In this document: positions 17,640 to 26,327 of the stretch, piece after piece
Layout of the letters: each line of letters begins with the position of its first letter
How positions within the stretch are numbered: the first letter of the stretch is position 1
Assembly: GCF_008042275.1 (NCBI RefSeq)
Contig: NZ_RDBK01000043.1
Coordinates: forward strand, 3,226,921 to 3,290,920
Origin: Streptomyces sp. OR43
GTDB taxonomy: Bacteria > Actinomycetota > Actinomycetes > Streptomycetales > Streptomycetaceae
Direction: 5' to 3'
Length of the DNA stretch: 64,000 nucleotides
Program-made: the position numbers and the translations under genes
The notes under the pieces: generated by a model
Databases searched by the model: none
Told to the model about the DNA's origin: nothing
The model's input: the letters and a program-made list of their open reading frames with translations, nothing else

Positions 17640-19358
17640 ATGAAGCGCATCCCCTTCGTCATCCTCGGTCTGTGCTCGTACACCCACGACTCCTCGGCCG
17701 CGCTTCTCGTGGACGGTGAACTCGTCGGCTTCGTCGAGGAGGAACGCCTCTCCGAGCAGAAGCACACCAAGCTCTACCCGTCCCGCGCCGCGGGATGGCT
17801 CTTCGACCAAGCCAAGCTGAGCGCCACCGACGTGGACGCCGTCGCCTACAACTTCCAGCCCGCCCGCTACCTCGCCGAGTCGCCCGCCGCCCTGCGCATG
17901 GCGCTCTCGCCGACCACGCGCGACCGGAGCCTGGCCCGCGCCCACGGGTTCGCCAAGGTCGCTCTGCGGACCCGGCGGCGGCTGCGCGTCCTCGGCAGCC
18001 AGTTCCCCTCGGCCCGCGTCACACCGGTCCTGCACCACCGAGCCCACCAGCTCACGGCCTTCTCCTCCTCCGGCTGGGAGGAAGCCGCCGTACTCGTGGT
18101 CGACAGCCTGGGCGAGCGGCAGACCACCACCATCGCCCACGGCCACGGCGTTCAGCGCCCCCGCGTCCAAACCCTGGAAGCGATCAACGACCCGTCCTCC
18201 CTCGGCTACGTGTACGGAGCCGTTACCGAGCACCTGGGCTGGCGGCGGGGCGACGAGGAGGGCACCGTCATGGCGCTGGCCGCCCTCGGTGACCCCGCCC
18301 GGTTCCGCCACCTGTTCACTACGGCCGTCCGCACGACGGCCACGGGCTTCCGTATCCACCCCGGCTACTTCCCGACGCGCACCCTCACCTCGGGATACCC
18401 GAGGACATCCAGGCGGTTCGTCGCCGAGACCTGCCCCGAGCGGCACCCGAGCGAACCGCTCACCGACGTCCACCGAGACCTGGCGGCTGCCCTCCAGGAG
18501 CGGACCGAGCAGGTGATGGTCCACCTCGCCCGCCGCGCCCGTGTGCTCACCGGCTCCCGGCGCCTGTGCATGGGTGGCGGCGTCGCCACGAACTGCGTGA
18601 GCATCGGGAAGATCATCGAGGCTGGCATCTTCGACGAGGTGTTCGTCCCGCCGGCACCGGGGGACGCCGGAACCGCGATCGGGGCCGCCCTCGCCGTGCA
18701 CGTCGACGCGCGCACGCCTCGCCCGCTCGCCGGCATCGCCCGCCGCTGTTACCTCGGCCCCTCCTACGAGGACCAGCCCCTCGACCTGACCCCCTGGCCC
18801 GGCCTCCACCAGAAGACCCTCGGCATCGAGACCGCCGAATTCCTCGCCGACCAGCTCGCCCACGGCGTGATCGCCGGACTCTTCCAGGGAGGGGTCGAAG
18901 CCGGGCCGCGCGCCCTGGGCAACCGCTCGATCCTCGCCTCCCCACTGGAGACCGGCGTCGTCGAGCGGCTGAACGCCACCGTGAAGTTCCGCGAACCGTT
19001 CCGGCCCTTCGCCCCCATGGTCCCGGCCGAGCGCGCCGCCGAGTTCTTTACCCTCGGCCAGCCGGCGCCCTACATGTCCATGGCCTCCGGGGTGACAGAC
19101 CTGACGCGCGAGCGGGTGCCGGCCATCGTGCACGCCAACGGCACCTCCCGCCTGCAGACCGTCACCCGGTCACAGAACCCGTTCATGCACGCGGTGCTGA
19201 CCGCCTTCGGCCGCCGGACCGGCGTACCCGTGCTGATCAACACCTCCCTCAACGTCAAGGGCAAGCCGATCTGCGGGACACCCGAGATGGCCCTGGACTG
19301 CCTGGCCAACTCCGGGCTCGACGCCCTGCTCCTCGAAGGGCGGTGGATCACCAAATGA
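17640..19358 (+). CDS. O-carbamoyltransferase, NodU/CmcH family
   Basis: A 572-residue carbamoyltransferase. The N-terminal YrdC/Kae1-like domain opens with LGLCSYTHDSSAALL (His16, Asp17) and has HHRAHQ at about 132-137, the metal/carbamoyl-adenylate site, plus a later GGGVATN motif. The C-terminal domain has GGVEAGPRALGNRSI, diagnostic of this family. The enzyme transfers carbamoyl from carbamoyl phosphate via carbamoyl-AMP to a hydroxyl group of a small molecule, as in polyoxin and cephamycin pathways. Start may be GTG 17628 or ATG 17640; the ATG fits the family's N terminus. It follows the hydroxymethylase homologue, so a hydroxymethyl acceptor is attractive but unproven. Confidence 0.92.
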   Translation: MKRIPFVILGLCSYTHDSSAALLVDGELVGFVEEERLSEQKHTKLYPSRAAGWLFDQAKLSATDVDAVAYNFQPARYLAESPAALRMALSPTTRDRSLARAHGFAKVALRTRRRLRVLGSQFPSARVTPVLHHRAHQLTAFSSSGWEEAAVLVVDSLGERQTTTIAHGHGVQRPRVQTLEAINDPSSLGYVYGAVTEHLGWRRGDEEGTVMALAALGDPARFRHLFTTAVRTTATGFRIHPGYFPTRTLTSGYPRTSRRFVAETCPERHPSEPLTDVHRDLAAALQERTEQVMVHLARRARVLTGSRRLCMGGGVATNCVSIGKIIEAGIFDEVFVPPAPGDAGTAIGAALAVHVDARTPRPLAGIARRCYLGPSYEDQPLDLTPWPGLHQKTLGIETAEFLADQLAHGVIAGLFQGGVEAGPRALGNRSILASPLETGVVERLNATVKFREPFRPFAPMVPAERAAEFFTLGQPAPYMSMASGVTDLTRERVPAIVHANGTSRLQTVTRSQNPFMHAVLTAFGRRTGVPVLINTSLNVKGKPICGTPEMALDCLANSGLDALLLEGRWITK

Positions 19359-20407
19359 AGATCGGTTACAGCTTCTGGGGCTTCCTCGGCAACGGCGTCA
19401 CCGACACCCCCGACGGAGGCCGCAGCCACCGCCGCCCCTTCATCGACGCCCTCGTTGCCCGCGGTCACGAGATCGTTTTTCTCCAGGCCGACCGCGATCG
19501 CCTTGAAGCCGGTGACGACCTCGGCGGCGCGTACACCTTCGACGACGGCCTGCCGGGCATCGACGCCCTGTTCCTGGAGTGGCGCTGGGCCATCCCCGGC
19601 CGCAACACCACCGTGTGCGGCAGTGAGGGGCACACCTGCGACCTCCACCGGCAGGCCCAGCTCATCAACCACTACACGGCCCGGTCCCAGACACCCACCG
19701 TCATCTGGGACAAGGACCGCACCCTGCGGGCCGAGAGCGTGTGGCGCCGTACGGCTCACACCCGCGTCTGCGAGGCCGCGCTCGCGCCGACCCCCGGCGC
19801 GCACTCGCTGCTCTTCCCCGTGGCCGAGGACCTCCTCGCCCAGGCCGACCCCCTCACCCTGGCGGCGCGGCCTCGGGATCTCGCGCTCGGCTACGTGGGC
19901 AACCAGTACGACCGCGACGAGCCCTTCGACTGCTTCTTCGCCCCGGCCGCCGCCCGCGTCGAGCACCTGGTCGCCGGGAAGTGGACGAAGACCGGCCGCT
20001 GGCCGCACGTCCGCTTCGTGGGCCGGATCCCGTTCGAGGCCGCCGCCGGCGTCTACGGTCGGTCCCTGGTCACGGTGCTCATGCTGCCCGAGCGGTACGC
20101 CGCCGTCGGGCAGATGACCCAGCGCATCTTCGAGGCCGTGCTCGCCGGCTGCCTGCCGCTGGCCCCGGCGGACATCCGCTTCGCCGACCGGTTCGTCCCG
20201 AAGGAGCTGGTCGTGCGCTCCGGCAGCGACGTGCTCGAACGCCTCTCCTATCTGCGCGAGATCGCCGGCACCGAGCAGCACGCCGCCTTGATCGCCGCGT
20301 GTGTGGACCGCCTGCGCCTGTTCGGCCTGTGCAAGCAGGTCAACACCCTGGAGTCCGTCCTGCACGGCCTCCTCCAGTCCACCGCGACCGAGCGGGGAGC
20401 TGCCTGA
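19355..20407 (+). CDS. CgeB-like glycosyltransferase
   Basis: A 350-residue protein coupled to the carbamoyltransferase by ATGA. It begins MKIGYSFWGFLG, a GT-B N-terminal Rossmann strand, and in the C-terminal half shows LALGYVGNQYDRDEPF, a VRFVGRIPF strand, then GQMTQRIFEAVLAGCLPLAP, the acidic donor-site region of GT1-like enzymes and of the spore-maturation CgeB family. It probably transfers a sugar from a nucleotide sugar to the pathway intermediate. Length is normal for the family. Donor unknown. Confidence 0.75.
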   Translation: MKIGYSFWGFLGNGVTDTPDGGRSHRRPFIDALVARGHEIVFLQADRDRLEAGDDLGGAYTFDDGLPGIDALFLEWRWAIPGRNTTVCGSEGHTCDLHRQAQLINHYTARSQTPTVIWDKDRTLRAESVWRRTAHTRVCEAALAPTPGAHSLLFPVAEDLLAQADPLTLAARPRDLALGYVGNQYDRDEPFDCFFAPAAARVEHLVAGKWTKTGRWPHVRFVGRIPFEAAAGVYGRSLVTVLMLPERYAAVGQMTQRIFEAVLAGCLPLAPADIRFADRFVPKELVVRSGSDVLERLSYLREIAGTEQHAALIAACVDRLRLFGLCKQVNTLESVLHGLLQSTATERGAA

Positions 20408-20438
20408 TGCAGACCGCTCGATCGACCACGGCACACGG

Positions 20439-20463
20439 ATCCTCCGGGCGCGTCCCGGAGGAT
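20439..20463. terminator. Intra-cluster hairpin
   Basis: A perfect 10-bp stem (20439-20448 with 20454-20463) around a 5-nt loop lies in the 96-bp gap between the glycosyltransferase and the P-loop kinase genes, the only early gap in the cluster. It may be a partial terminator or attenuator. Confidence 0.55.
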
Positions 20464-20503
20464 GGGTCCGCCGGACACCCGAACCTCTCTACGCTGGAGC
20501 ACC

Positions 20504-21013
20504 ATGAAGAAGGTCGCCATCGTCGGCTGCGGAGGCAGCGGCAAATCCCACGTGGCCCGCGAACTGGGCACGATCCTCGACGCCCCGGTGACGCACCTGG
20601 ACGCCGCGTTCTACGACGACGAGTGGAACGCGTTGCCCCTGGACAAGTTCACCGACGTGCAGCGCGAGCTGGTCGGGCAGCCGCGGTGGGTGATCGACGG
20701 CAACTACAACTCGACGCTGCAGGTACGGCTCGAAGCCTGCGACACGGTGGTCCTGATGGACGTGTCGACCGTGGCGGCGCTGTACGGGATCTTCTCCCGG
20801 CAGATCCGGCACGGGGCCGGGCACAAGGGCAACGGGGTGCACAACCGCATCCACTGGGGCGTGATCAAGTACGTCGCCACGTACCGGCGCAAGATGCGGC
20901 CCCGCGTGATGGCGAAGATCGAGGAGTTCGGCTCCGGCGCCGATGTGGTGCTGCTGGCCAACCGGCGTCAGACGCGCCGCTGGCTGCGGAAGGTCGCCGC
21001 CGAGCAGTCCTGA
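20504..21013 (+). CDS. P-loop kinase of the adenylate-kinase/FlaR-like type
   Basis: A 169-residue NTPase. Walker A is GCGGSGKS (about 8-15), followed by the family's THLDAAFYDDEWN region and WVIDGNYNSTL, then an Arg-rich lid-like segment (YRRKMRPRV). Proteins of this type are annotated as DNA topology modulation proteins but structurally are nucleoside/nucleotide-kinase-like. In this context a role in phosphorylating a modified nucleotide or nucleoside is plausible; sequence alone does not decide. Start ATG 20504 follows CTGGAG. Confidence 0.75.
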   Translation: MKKVAIVGCGGSGKSHVARELGTILDAPVTHLDAAFYDDEWNALPLDKFTDVQRELVGQPRWVIDGNYNSTLQVRLEACDTVVLMDVSTVAALYGIFSRQIRHGAGHKGNGVHNRIHWGVIKYVATYRRKMRPRVMAKIEEFGSGADVVLLANRRQTRRWLRKVAAEQS

Positions 21014-21023
21014 CCGGTCCGCG

Positions 21024-21038
21024 CCCCCTGTCAGGGGG
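21024..21038 (+). promoter_or_regulatory. Hairpin sequestering a ribosome-binding site
   Basis: CCCCCT and AGGGGG pair across a 3-nt loop. The AGGGGG half is the only Shine-Dalgarno-like stretch before the methyltransferase ATG at 21045, so folding would hide it until it is melted by translation from upstream. This suggests coupling or attenuation at this junction. Confidence 0.45.
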
Positions 21039-21044
21039 TGCGGC

Positions 21045-21896
21045 ATGAACGAGCCCAACCCGTTCCTGGACCCCGCCCGGCAGTCGGAGTTGTACGGACA
21101 CGCCTCGCGGCTGGCCGGGCGGACCAGCGCCCTGATGCGCGCCAAGACCGCCGGACATCCGGTGCCCGAGACGATCATCAGCCTGGTGCAGACCCACCAT
21201 GCCCGGCCTGACCGGCTCGGCGTGGTGCTCGACATCGGATGCGGTCGCGGCACGAGCAGCCTCGTCATCGCCGAGCAGCTCCGGCCCGAGCGCGTCGTGG
21301 GCCTGGACGCCGCCCCTTCCTTGCTCGCCAATGCGCGCGAGCGCGCCAAGGACCTGCCCGACAGCACGGTGGAGTTCGTCGAAGGCGACTTCCACGACCT
21401 CCCTCTGCCCGACGGGTCGAGCGATGTCGTCGTCGCGGCGTTCTGCCTATACCACTCGCCGCGCCCCGAGGACGTCGTCGGGCAGATCGCCAGGGTTCTC
21501 GCCCCCGGTGGTGTGGCTGTGCTCGTCACCAAGGGCCTCGACAGCTACCGGGAGATGGACCAGCTGGTCGCCTCCGCCGGTCTTGATCCGCGTGCCGCCC
21601 AGCACGAGAGCCTCTACACCGTAGCCCACAGCGGCAACCTCGCCGTGGTGGCCGCCTCCTCGCTCGACGTGATCGCCGTCCTGGACGAGGAGCACGTCTT
21701 CACCTTCGACGGCCACGACCACACGTCGCAGTACCTGGCCACCAATCCCAAGTACGACCTGGTGCCCGGCTTGTACGGCAACCCCGGGGCCTTGGCGGCG
21801 ACCCTGCACGAGTTCCTTCCCGACCAGCCGCTGACCACCCGGTCCCGGATCACCTTCGTCGTCGCTCAGCCGAAGGAAGGAGGTGAGCCGGCATGA
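21045..21896 (+). CDS. Class I SAM-dependent methyltransferase
   Basis: A 283-residue methyltransferase. Motif I VLDIGCGRGTSS (about 61-72) binds S-adenosylmethionine, with the acidic post-I residue in VVGLDA, a VEFVEGDFHDLPL segment (motif II), AAFCLYHSPRP and LAPGGVAVLVTKG (motif III/post). It is of the Methyltransf_11/UbiE-like kind that modifies small molecules; atom and substrate are unknown. It ends in an ATGA overlap with the next kinase. The S-adenosylhomocysteinase-like protein further down the cluster might relate to its by-product. Confidence 0.88.
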   Translation: MNEPNPFLDPARQSELYGHASRLAGRTSALMRAKTAGHPVPETIISLVQTHHARPDRLGVVLDIGCGRGTSSLVIAEQLRPERVVGLDAAPSLLANARERAKDLPDSTVEFVEGDFHDLPLPDGSSDVVVAAFCLYHSPRPEDVVGQIARVLAPGGVAVLVTKGLDSYREMDQLVASAGLDPRAAQHESLYTVAHSGNLAVVAASSLDVIAVLDEEHVFTFDGHDHTSQYLATNPKYDLVPGLYGNPGALAATLHEFLPDQPLTTRSRITFVVAQPKEGGEPA

Positions 21897-22654
21897 GCCC
21901 CGCCTCGTTCACCAAGCGCTACGCGGAACCGGAGCGCGCGGCGGGGGCGGTGCGCCACTACCGGTGGATCACCGCGCACGCCAAACCGCTGCGGCAGCCG
22001 GCCCTCCACACCGCCGGACCGCAGTCCCTGACGTTCGAACGGATCGAGGGCCGCTCCGTACGCCCCGATGACCTCCCGCGCGTGGCGGAACTGCTGGGCC
22101 ACGCCCACGGTGCCGCCTGGGCCAGCGACCTGCACTCAGCGTCGCTGGACACCCCGCACCACTTCCAGGACGGCACGCAGTTCGACGACTACCTAGGTCC
22201 CCGGAAGGTCGCCCTACGGCGACGCCACGAGCAGGGCTACCTGCCGAACAAGACGGCACTGCACGCGATGCTCGGCCTGCTGGAAGCGACCACCGAGGGA
22301 CCGTGCGCCTTCTACAAGGACAGCAACCCGCGGAATTTCATCATCACCAGCACGCAGGACATCGTCGCCGTCGACACCGACGACCTGTCCCTCGCCCCGA
22401 TGGGCTACGACCTCGCCAAGCTCGTTGCGACGCTCCACCTGACCTACGGGCCGCTCACGGACCAAGCCGTCACCACCGCCCTGCTCGCCTACAACGCGGC
22501 AGCCCGACGCCACGACGCCCGGCTGGGCACCACGGACCGAGGTCAGCTCGACAGCTTCCTCGGCCTGCACGCCGTGTTCACCGCCCCATACGTCGGCCGC
22601 AACGGCTACCACTACAGCCTGCCCCTCCGTTTCAGCCACCGAGGAGCCTCATGA
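21893..22654 (+). CDS. APH/choline-kinase-like small-molecule kinase (1)
   Basis: A 253-residue phosphotransferase. The catalytic loop is FYKDSNPRNFII (Asp143, Asn148) and the metal-binding element is VAVDTDDLSL (about 159-167), in place of the canonical HGD and DFG-like motifs; the usual His is replaced by Lys. The N-terminal lobe is short, so ATP-binding details are hard to see. It should phosphorylate a hydroxyl of a sugar, nucleoside or antibiotic-like product. It overlaps both neighbours by ATGA, so it is a core member of the operon. Confidence 0.75.
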   Translation: MSPASFTKRYAEPERAAGAVRHYRWITAHAKPLRQPALHTAGPQSLTFERIEGRSVRPDDLPRVAELLGHAHGAAWASDLHSASLDTPHHFQDGTQFDDYLGPRKVALRRRHEQGYLPNKTALHAMLGLLEATTEGPCAFYKDSNPRNFIITSTQDIVAVDTDDLSLAPMGYDLAKLVATLHLTYGPLTDQAVTTALLAYNAAARRHDARLGTTDRGQLDSFLGLHAVFTAPYVGRNGYHYSLPLRFSHRGAS

Positions 22655-23307
22655 TCACCACTGAACTCGTCTTCGTCCGTCACGGCCAGGCCCAGTGCAA
22701 CGCCGACGGCCTCGTCGGGGGCCCGCGCACCTGCACCGGCCTGACCAACCTCGGGTACGCCCAAGCCGAACAGGCCGCACGCCGCCTGGCCACCGAGCAC
22801 CTGAAGAAGCCCTTCGACGTCGTCTACACCGGCCCGCGGATCCGCCTCGTCCAGACCGGCGAGATCATCGCCCAGACGCTCCAGATCCCCGTGCACCACG
22901 ACGACCGACTCGACGGCCCGGTCCACGGCGACGCCGACGGCCGGCATTGGGACGCGGTCAAGACGGCCGCCGACGGCGGGCCGCACGCCCACCCCGACAC
23001 GCCCTGGGCCAACGGCTCCGACACCTGGAACGGGTTCCTGGAGCGCGCCAGCAGGAACCTGAGCCAGCTCATCAAGGAGAACCGAGGCAAGCGCGTCGTC
23101 TTCGCCGCCCACGGGGAGACGGTGATCACCGCCCACACCCTGCTGCTCGGCATCCCGATCGGCTCGCCCGCCGGATTCACCCACAACCACGCCTCCATCA
23201 CCCGCTGGCAGCACCACCGCAACCGCCTGGGCCAGACCCGCTGGATGCTCGACCGGCACAACGACACCGAGCACCTCAGTCTCCTCACGCCGGAGCCGAC
23301 CCCGTGA
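22651..23307 (+). CDS. Histidine phosphatase (phosphoglycerate-mutase-like)
   Basis: A 218-residue branch-1 histidine phosphatase. The RHG motif FVRHGQAQCN gives phospho-acceptor His11, with Arg residues in YTGPRIRLVQT, and the second catalytic His lies in FAAHGET. It probably hydrolyses a phosphate monoester on a pathway intermediate. GAGGAG precedes the ATG, and the gene is wedged by 4-bp overlaps between two APH-type kinases, an unusual kinase-phosphatase-kinase order. Confidence 0.88.
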   Translation: MITTELVFVRHGQAQCNADGLVGGPRTCTGLTNLGYAQAEQAARRLATEHLKKPFDVVYTGPRIRLVQTGEIIAQTLQIPVHHDDRLDGPVHGDADGRHWDAVKTAADGGPHAHPDTPWANGSDTWNGFLERASRNLSQLIKENRGKRVVFAAHGETVITAHTLLLGIPIGSPAGFTHNHASITRWQHHRNRLGQTRWMLDRHNDTEHLSLLTPEPTP

Positions 23308-24140
23308 TCGCGACCTCGGACGACCCCCGGATACAACTGGCGCACCACCTCCTCGGCGCAGTCGACATCGCAGCGGACCCCGCGCTCCCGCCCCGCGTCG
23401 TACGCCTGGTCGCCGGCGACGGGCGTCAGTTCATCGCGAAGCAGCACGCGGAGCGAGACCGGTACGCGGGAGAACTCCACGCCTACGCGGCGTGGGGCAG
23501 CCACCTGACCGGCCATGCGCCGGAGTTGGTCGGCCGGGATGACGCCACCCGCACCCTGCTGCTCACCGCACTCGCAGGCGACCGCGCTGACACCTTCGCT
23601 CCGGGCTCGCCCGAGGAGGAGCTGGCCCACCACGAGGCCGGGCACGTGTTGGGCAAGCTGCACCGGGCCACGGCCATGCCCCAGGGCGGTGCCGTCGGCT
23701 CCTCGCTCGCCGAGCGGTTCCAGCGGTGGATCGACCGGGCCATCCACGCCGACCTGCTCGACGCGGCCGAGGAGAACCTGCTGAAGCACCACGCGGTGAT
23801 CCTGGGCGCCAGCCACATGGACAGCGCGATCTGCCACCTCGACTACCAGCCGCGCAACTGGCTGCTCGGCGACACCTTCGGCATCTACGACTTCGAGCAC
23901 ATGCGACGCGACGCCCGGGTCCGCGACTTCGCCCGGCTCGAATTCCGACGCTGGCAGGCCGCACCCCACCTCCGCACCGCCTTCTTCGACGGATACGGAC
24001 GCTCGCCCAACGACACCGAACGCCGCCTCCTGGAGTCCTTCGGCGCCATCGAGGCGACCACATCCCTGGTCAAGGGCCACCAGGAGAACGACGCCGCCCT
24101 CAGCGCGCACGGCAGAACCGTCCTGTCCCGGCTCACCTGA
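23304..24140 (+). CDS. APH-family phosphotransferase (2)
   Basis: A 278-residue aminoglycoside-phosphotransferase-fold protein starting at a GTG overlapping the phosphatase stop. The N lobe has the strand QFIAKQHAERD (Lys of the ATP site), the catalytic loop is CHLDYQPRNWLLGD (His178, Asp180, Asn185) and the metal site is IYDFEHMRRD (Asp196). The canonical APH motifs are better kept than in the kinase two genes upstream. It may phosphorylate a pathway intermediate or inactivate the end product as self-resistance. Confidence 0.85.
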   Translation: MIATSDDPRIQLAHHLLGAVDIAADPALPPRVVRLVAGDGRQFIAKQHAERDRYAGELHAYAAWGSHLTGHAPELVGRDDATRTLLLTALAGDRADTFAPGSPEEELAHHEAGHVLGKLHRATAMPQGGAVGSSLAERFQRWIDRAIHADLLDAAEENLLKHHAVILGASHMDSAICHLDYQPRNWLLGDTFGIYDFEHMRRDARVRDFARLEFRRWQAAPHLRTAFFDGYGRSPNDTERRLLESFGAIEATTSLVKGHQENDAALSAHGRTVLSRLT

Positions 24141-24174
24141 CCAGCCCCTTAGACGACACCTTTCTGGAGATCCC

Positions 24175-25173
24175 GTGCCACAGCACGAGCAGCCCCCGAC
24201 CAACGCTTCCCCCCGACGGGCCGTGGTGACCGGCTCCGCCGGATTCATCGGCTCCCACCTCGCACACGCCCTCGTCCACGCCGGCACCACCGTGATCGGC
24301 GTGGACCGCCGAGACCCCTCCACCGACCCAACGGCCGCCGCCAACCTCGCCCCGCTGCGAGGACGCCCGGGATACCACCACGTCACGGCCGACCTCCTCC
24401 ACTGCGCCATCGACCCCCTTCTGATCGACGCCGACGCGGTCTTCCACCTCGCCGGCATCCCCGGCGTGCGGCCCTCCTGGGGACCGCAGTTCGGCGACTA
24501 CCTTGCGTCCAACGTGCTGGCCACCCACCGGGTCCTCGAAGCCTCCACCCGGATCGGCGTCCCCCGACTGGTCGTCGCCTCCTCCTCCAGCGTCTACGGT
24601 CCGACCGACGGCGACGCGAGCCTCGAGACCGACCGCCCCAATCCCGCCTCCCCGTACGCCGTGACCAAGCTGGCCGAGGAGCAGCTCTGCCTCGCCTACG
24701 CCGAGCGCTCCGGCGGCCCCGGCGTCGTCGCCCTGCGGTACTTCACCGTCTACGGCCCCCGGCAGCGCGCAGACATGTTCACCCACCGCGCTCTGTACGC
24801 CGCCCTGACTGGACAGCCCCTGCGCTTGTACGGAGACGGCCACCAGCGCCGCGACTTCACCTACATCGACGACGTGGTCGCCGCCACGATCGCCGCCGGC
24901 GTCGTCCCGAACGCTCACGGCCCCATCAACGTCGGCGGCGGCTCGAACGCATCGCTGCTGGACGTGGTCAACATCGCCAACAGCTTCACCGGTCGCGAGA
25001 TCCAGTTCCACCAGGACCACGTGCGCAACGGGGACGTCCTGTTCACGCGTGCCGACCCCAGCCGTGCGGGAGAGGTCCTCGGCTGGCAGCCGCGCGTCGA
25101 CCTCCACGGCGGACTGCGCGCCCACATGCAGGCTCTGGCTGCCCCGGTTCCGGACTACAGCCGGGCTGCGTAG
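24175..25173 (+). CDS. NAD-dependent sugar-nucleotide epimerase/dehydratase
   Basis: A 332-residue extended SDR. GSAGFIGS (about 20-27) is the NAD motif; SSSS (136-139) and Tyr161-x-x-x-Lys165 in PYAVTK form the catalytic triad, and RYFTVYGPRQ plus RDFTYIDDVV are hallmarks of UDP-glucose/UDP-glucuronate 4-epimerase-like enzymes. It likely remodels an NDP-sugar for one of the cluster's glycosyltransferases. Start is GTG 24175 behind GGAGA, after a 34-bp gap. Confidence 0.9.
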   Translation: MPQHEQPPTNASPRRAVVTGSAGFIGSHLAHALVHAGTTVIGVDRRDPSTDPTAAANLAPLRGRPGYHHVTADLLHCAIDPLLIDADAVFHLAGIPGVRPSWGPQFGDYLASNVLATHRVLEASTRIGVPRLVVASSSSVYGPTDGDASLETDRPNPASPYAVTKLAEEQLCLAYAERSGGPGVVALRYFTVYGPRQRADMFTHRALYAALTGQPLRLYGDGHQRRDFTYIDDVVAATIAAGVVPNAHGPINVGGGSNASLLDVVNIANSFTGREIQFHQDHVRNGDVLFTRADPSRAGEVLGWQPRVDLHGGLRAHMQALAAPVPDYSRAA

Positions 25174-25205
25174 CCCCTACGCCTCGGAACCCGAGAGGAG
25201 TGCCC

Positions 25206-26327
25206 ATGGAAACCCCCGAGCGAGCACGGCTGGACGCCTTCTTTAGGAGGATCACGGCACAGTTCCCCGCCGGGCAGGCGATCACGACGCTGGTCATTAC
25301 CCACCTGCTCCCGGAACGACCGGCGTTCTTGCACGCCATGACCGCGGTGTCCACGATCGGCGCCGTCCTCCCCAAGCCCCGGTCGATTCACCGGCCGACC
25401 CTCGACATCGTCCGCCGCACCCTGCCGGTCCACGATCTGACCCGGGAGCGGTTCACCGACGAGACCCAGGCCCTGCACTACCTGGAGGACACGGCCGGTG
25501 GCCAGGACGTCGTCCTGGTCGACATCGGCGGGTACTTCGCGGCCAGCCTCGACACCCTCGTGAACAAGTTCTCTGGGCGCATCCTCGGCGTCGTCGAGGA
25601 CACTGAGAACGGACACCAGCGGTACGCGGCTCTCGGCTCGCTGCCGTGCCCGGTCGTGTCCGTGGCCCGCTCACCGCTCAAGGACTGCGAGGACCACCTC
25701 GTCGGCCGGTCCATCGTGTTCTCCACCGACGCCCTCGTCCGCGCCCGCGGGGACATCCTGACGAGCCGCAGCGCCTGCGTCATCGGGTTCGGCAAGATCG
25801 GCCGCTCGATTGCGCAGACGCTGCGCGCCCAGGACCTGCGCGTCACCGTGTACGACAACGACGCGGTCAAGCGGGTACAGGCGCACGCCCTCGGGTTCCG
25901 CACCAGCTCGTCCACCACCGAGGCCGTCCACGACGCGGAACTTGTCCTCTGCGCCACTGGCAATCTCGCCCTCCGTCACGAGGATTTCGCCGCCTTGCGC
26001 AACGGCGCCTACCTCGGATCGGTGACCTCTTCCGAGGACGAGCTCGAACTCAGCAGCCTTGATGACGTCTACGAACGTCAGCTCGTCGGAACGCAGTTGA
26101 CCCGATACGAGGTCACTGGCCACTACTTCTACGTTCTCGCCGATGGGGGTGCCGTCAACTTCGTGCACGGCGCCACCGTCGGCACCTACATCCACCTTGT
26201 CCAGGCCGAGATACTCGCCGCCACCGCCGCACTCAGCCACGCGCGACTCCAGCCCGGACTGCACGAGGTGCCGGCGGCCGACCGCGACACCATCGCCAGA
26301 ATCTGGCTCCGCCACTTCGAAAGGTGA
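25206..26327 (+). CDS. S-adenosylhomocysteinase-like NAD-binding protein
   Basis: A 373-residue protein, shorter than true S-adenosylhomocysteinases (about 430-490). The NAD domain is clear: CVIGFGKIGRS (about 191-201), VTVYDNDAVK, LVLCATGN, and near the end VLADGGAVNFVHG, corresponding to the AdoHcy hydrolase region after the active-site His. The N-terminal substrate domain is divergent and the family's substrate motif near the start is not obvious. It may act on S-adenosylhomocysteine from the cluster methyltransferase, or on another nucleoside by the same oxidise-eliminate-reduce chemistry. ATG 25206 lies 5 nt after GAGAGGAG. Confidence 0.75.
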   Translation: METPERARLDAFFRRITAQFPAGQAITTLVITHLLPERPAFLHAMTAVSTIGAVLPKPRSIHRPTLDIVRRTLPVHDLTRERFTDETQALHYLEDTAGGQDVVLVDIGGYFAASLDTLVNKFSGRILGVVEDTENGHQRYAALGSLPCPVVSVARSPLKDCEDHLVGRSIVFSTDALVRARGDILTSRSACVIGFGKIGRSIAQTLRAQDLRVTVYDNDAVKRVQAHALGFRTSSSTTEAVHDAELVLCATGNLALRHEDFAALRNGAYLGSVTSSEDELELSSLDDVYERQLVGTQLTRYEVTGHYFYVLADGGAVNFVHGATVGTYIHLVQAEILAATAALSHARLQPGLHEVPAADRDTIARIWLRHFER

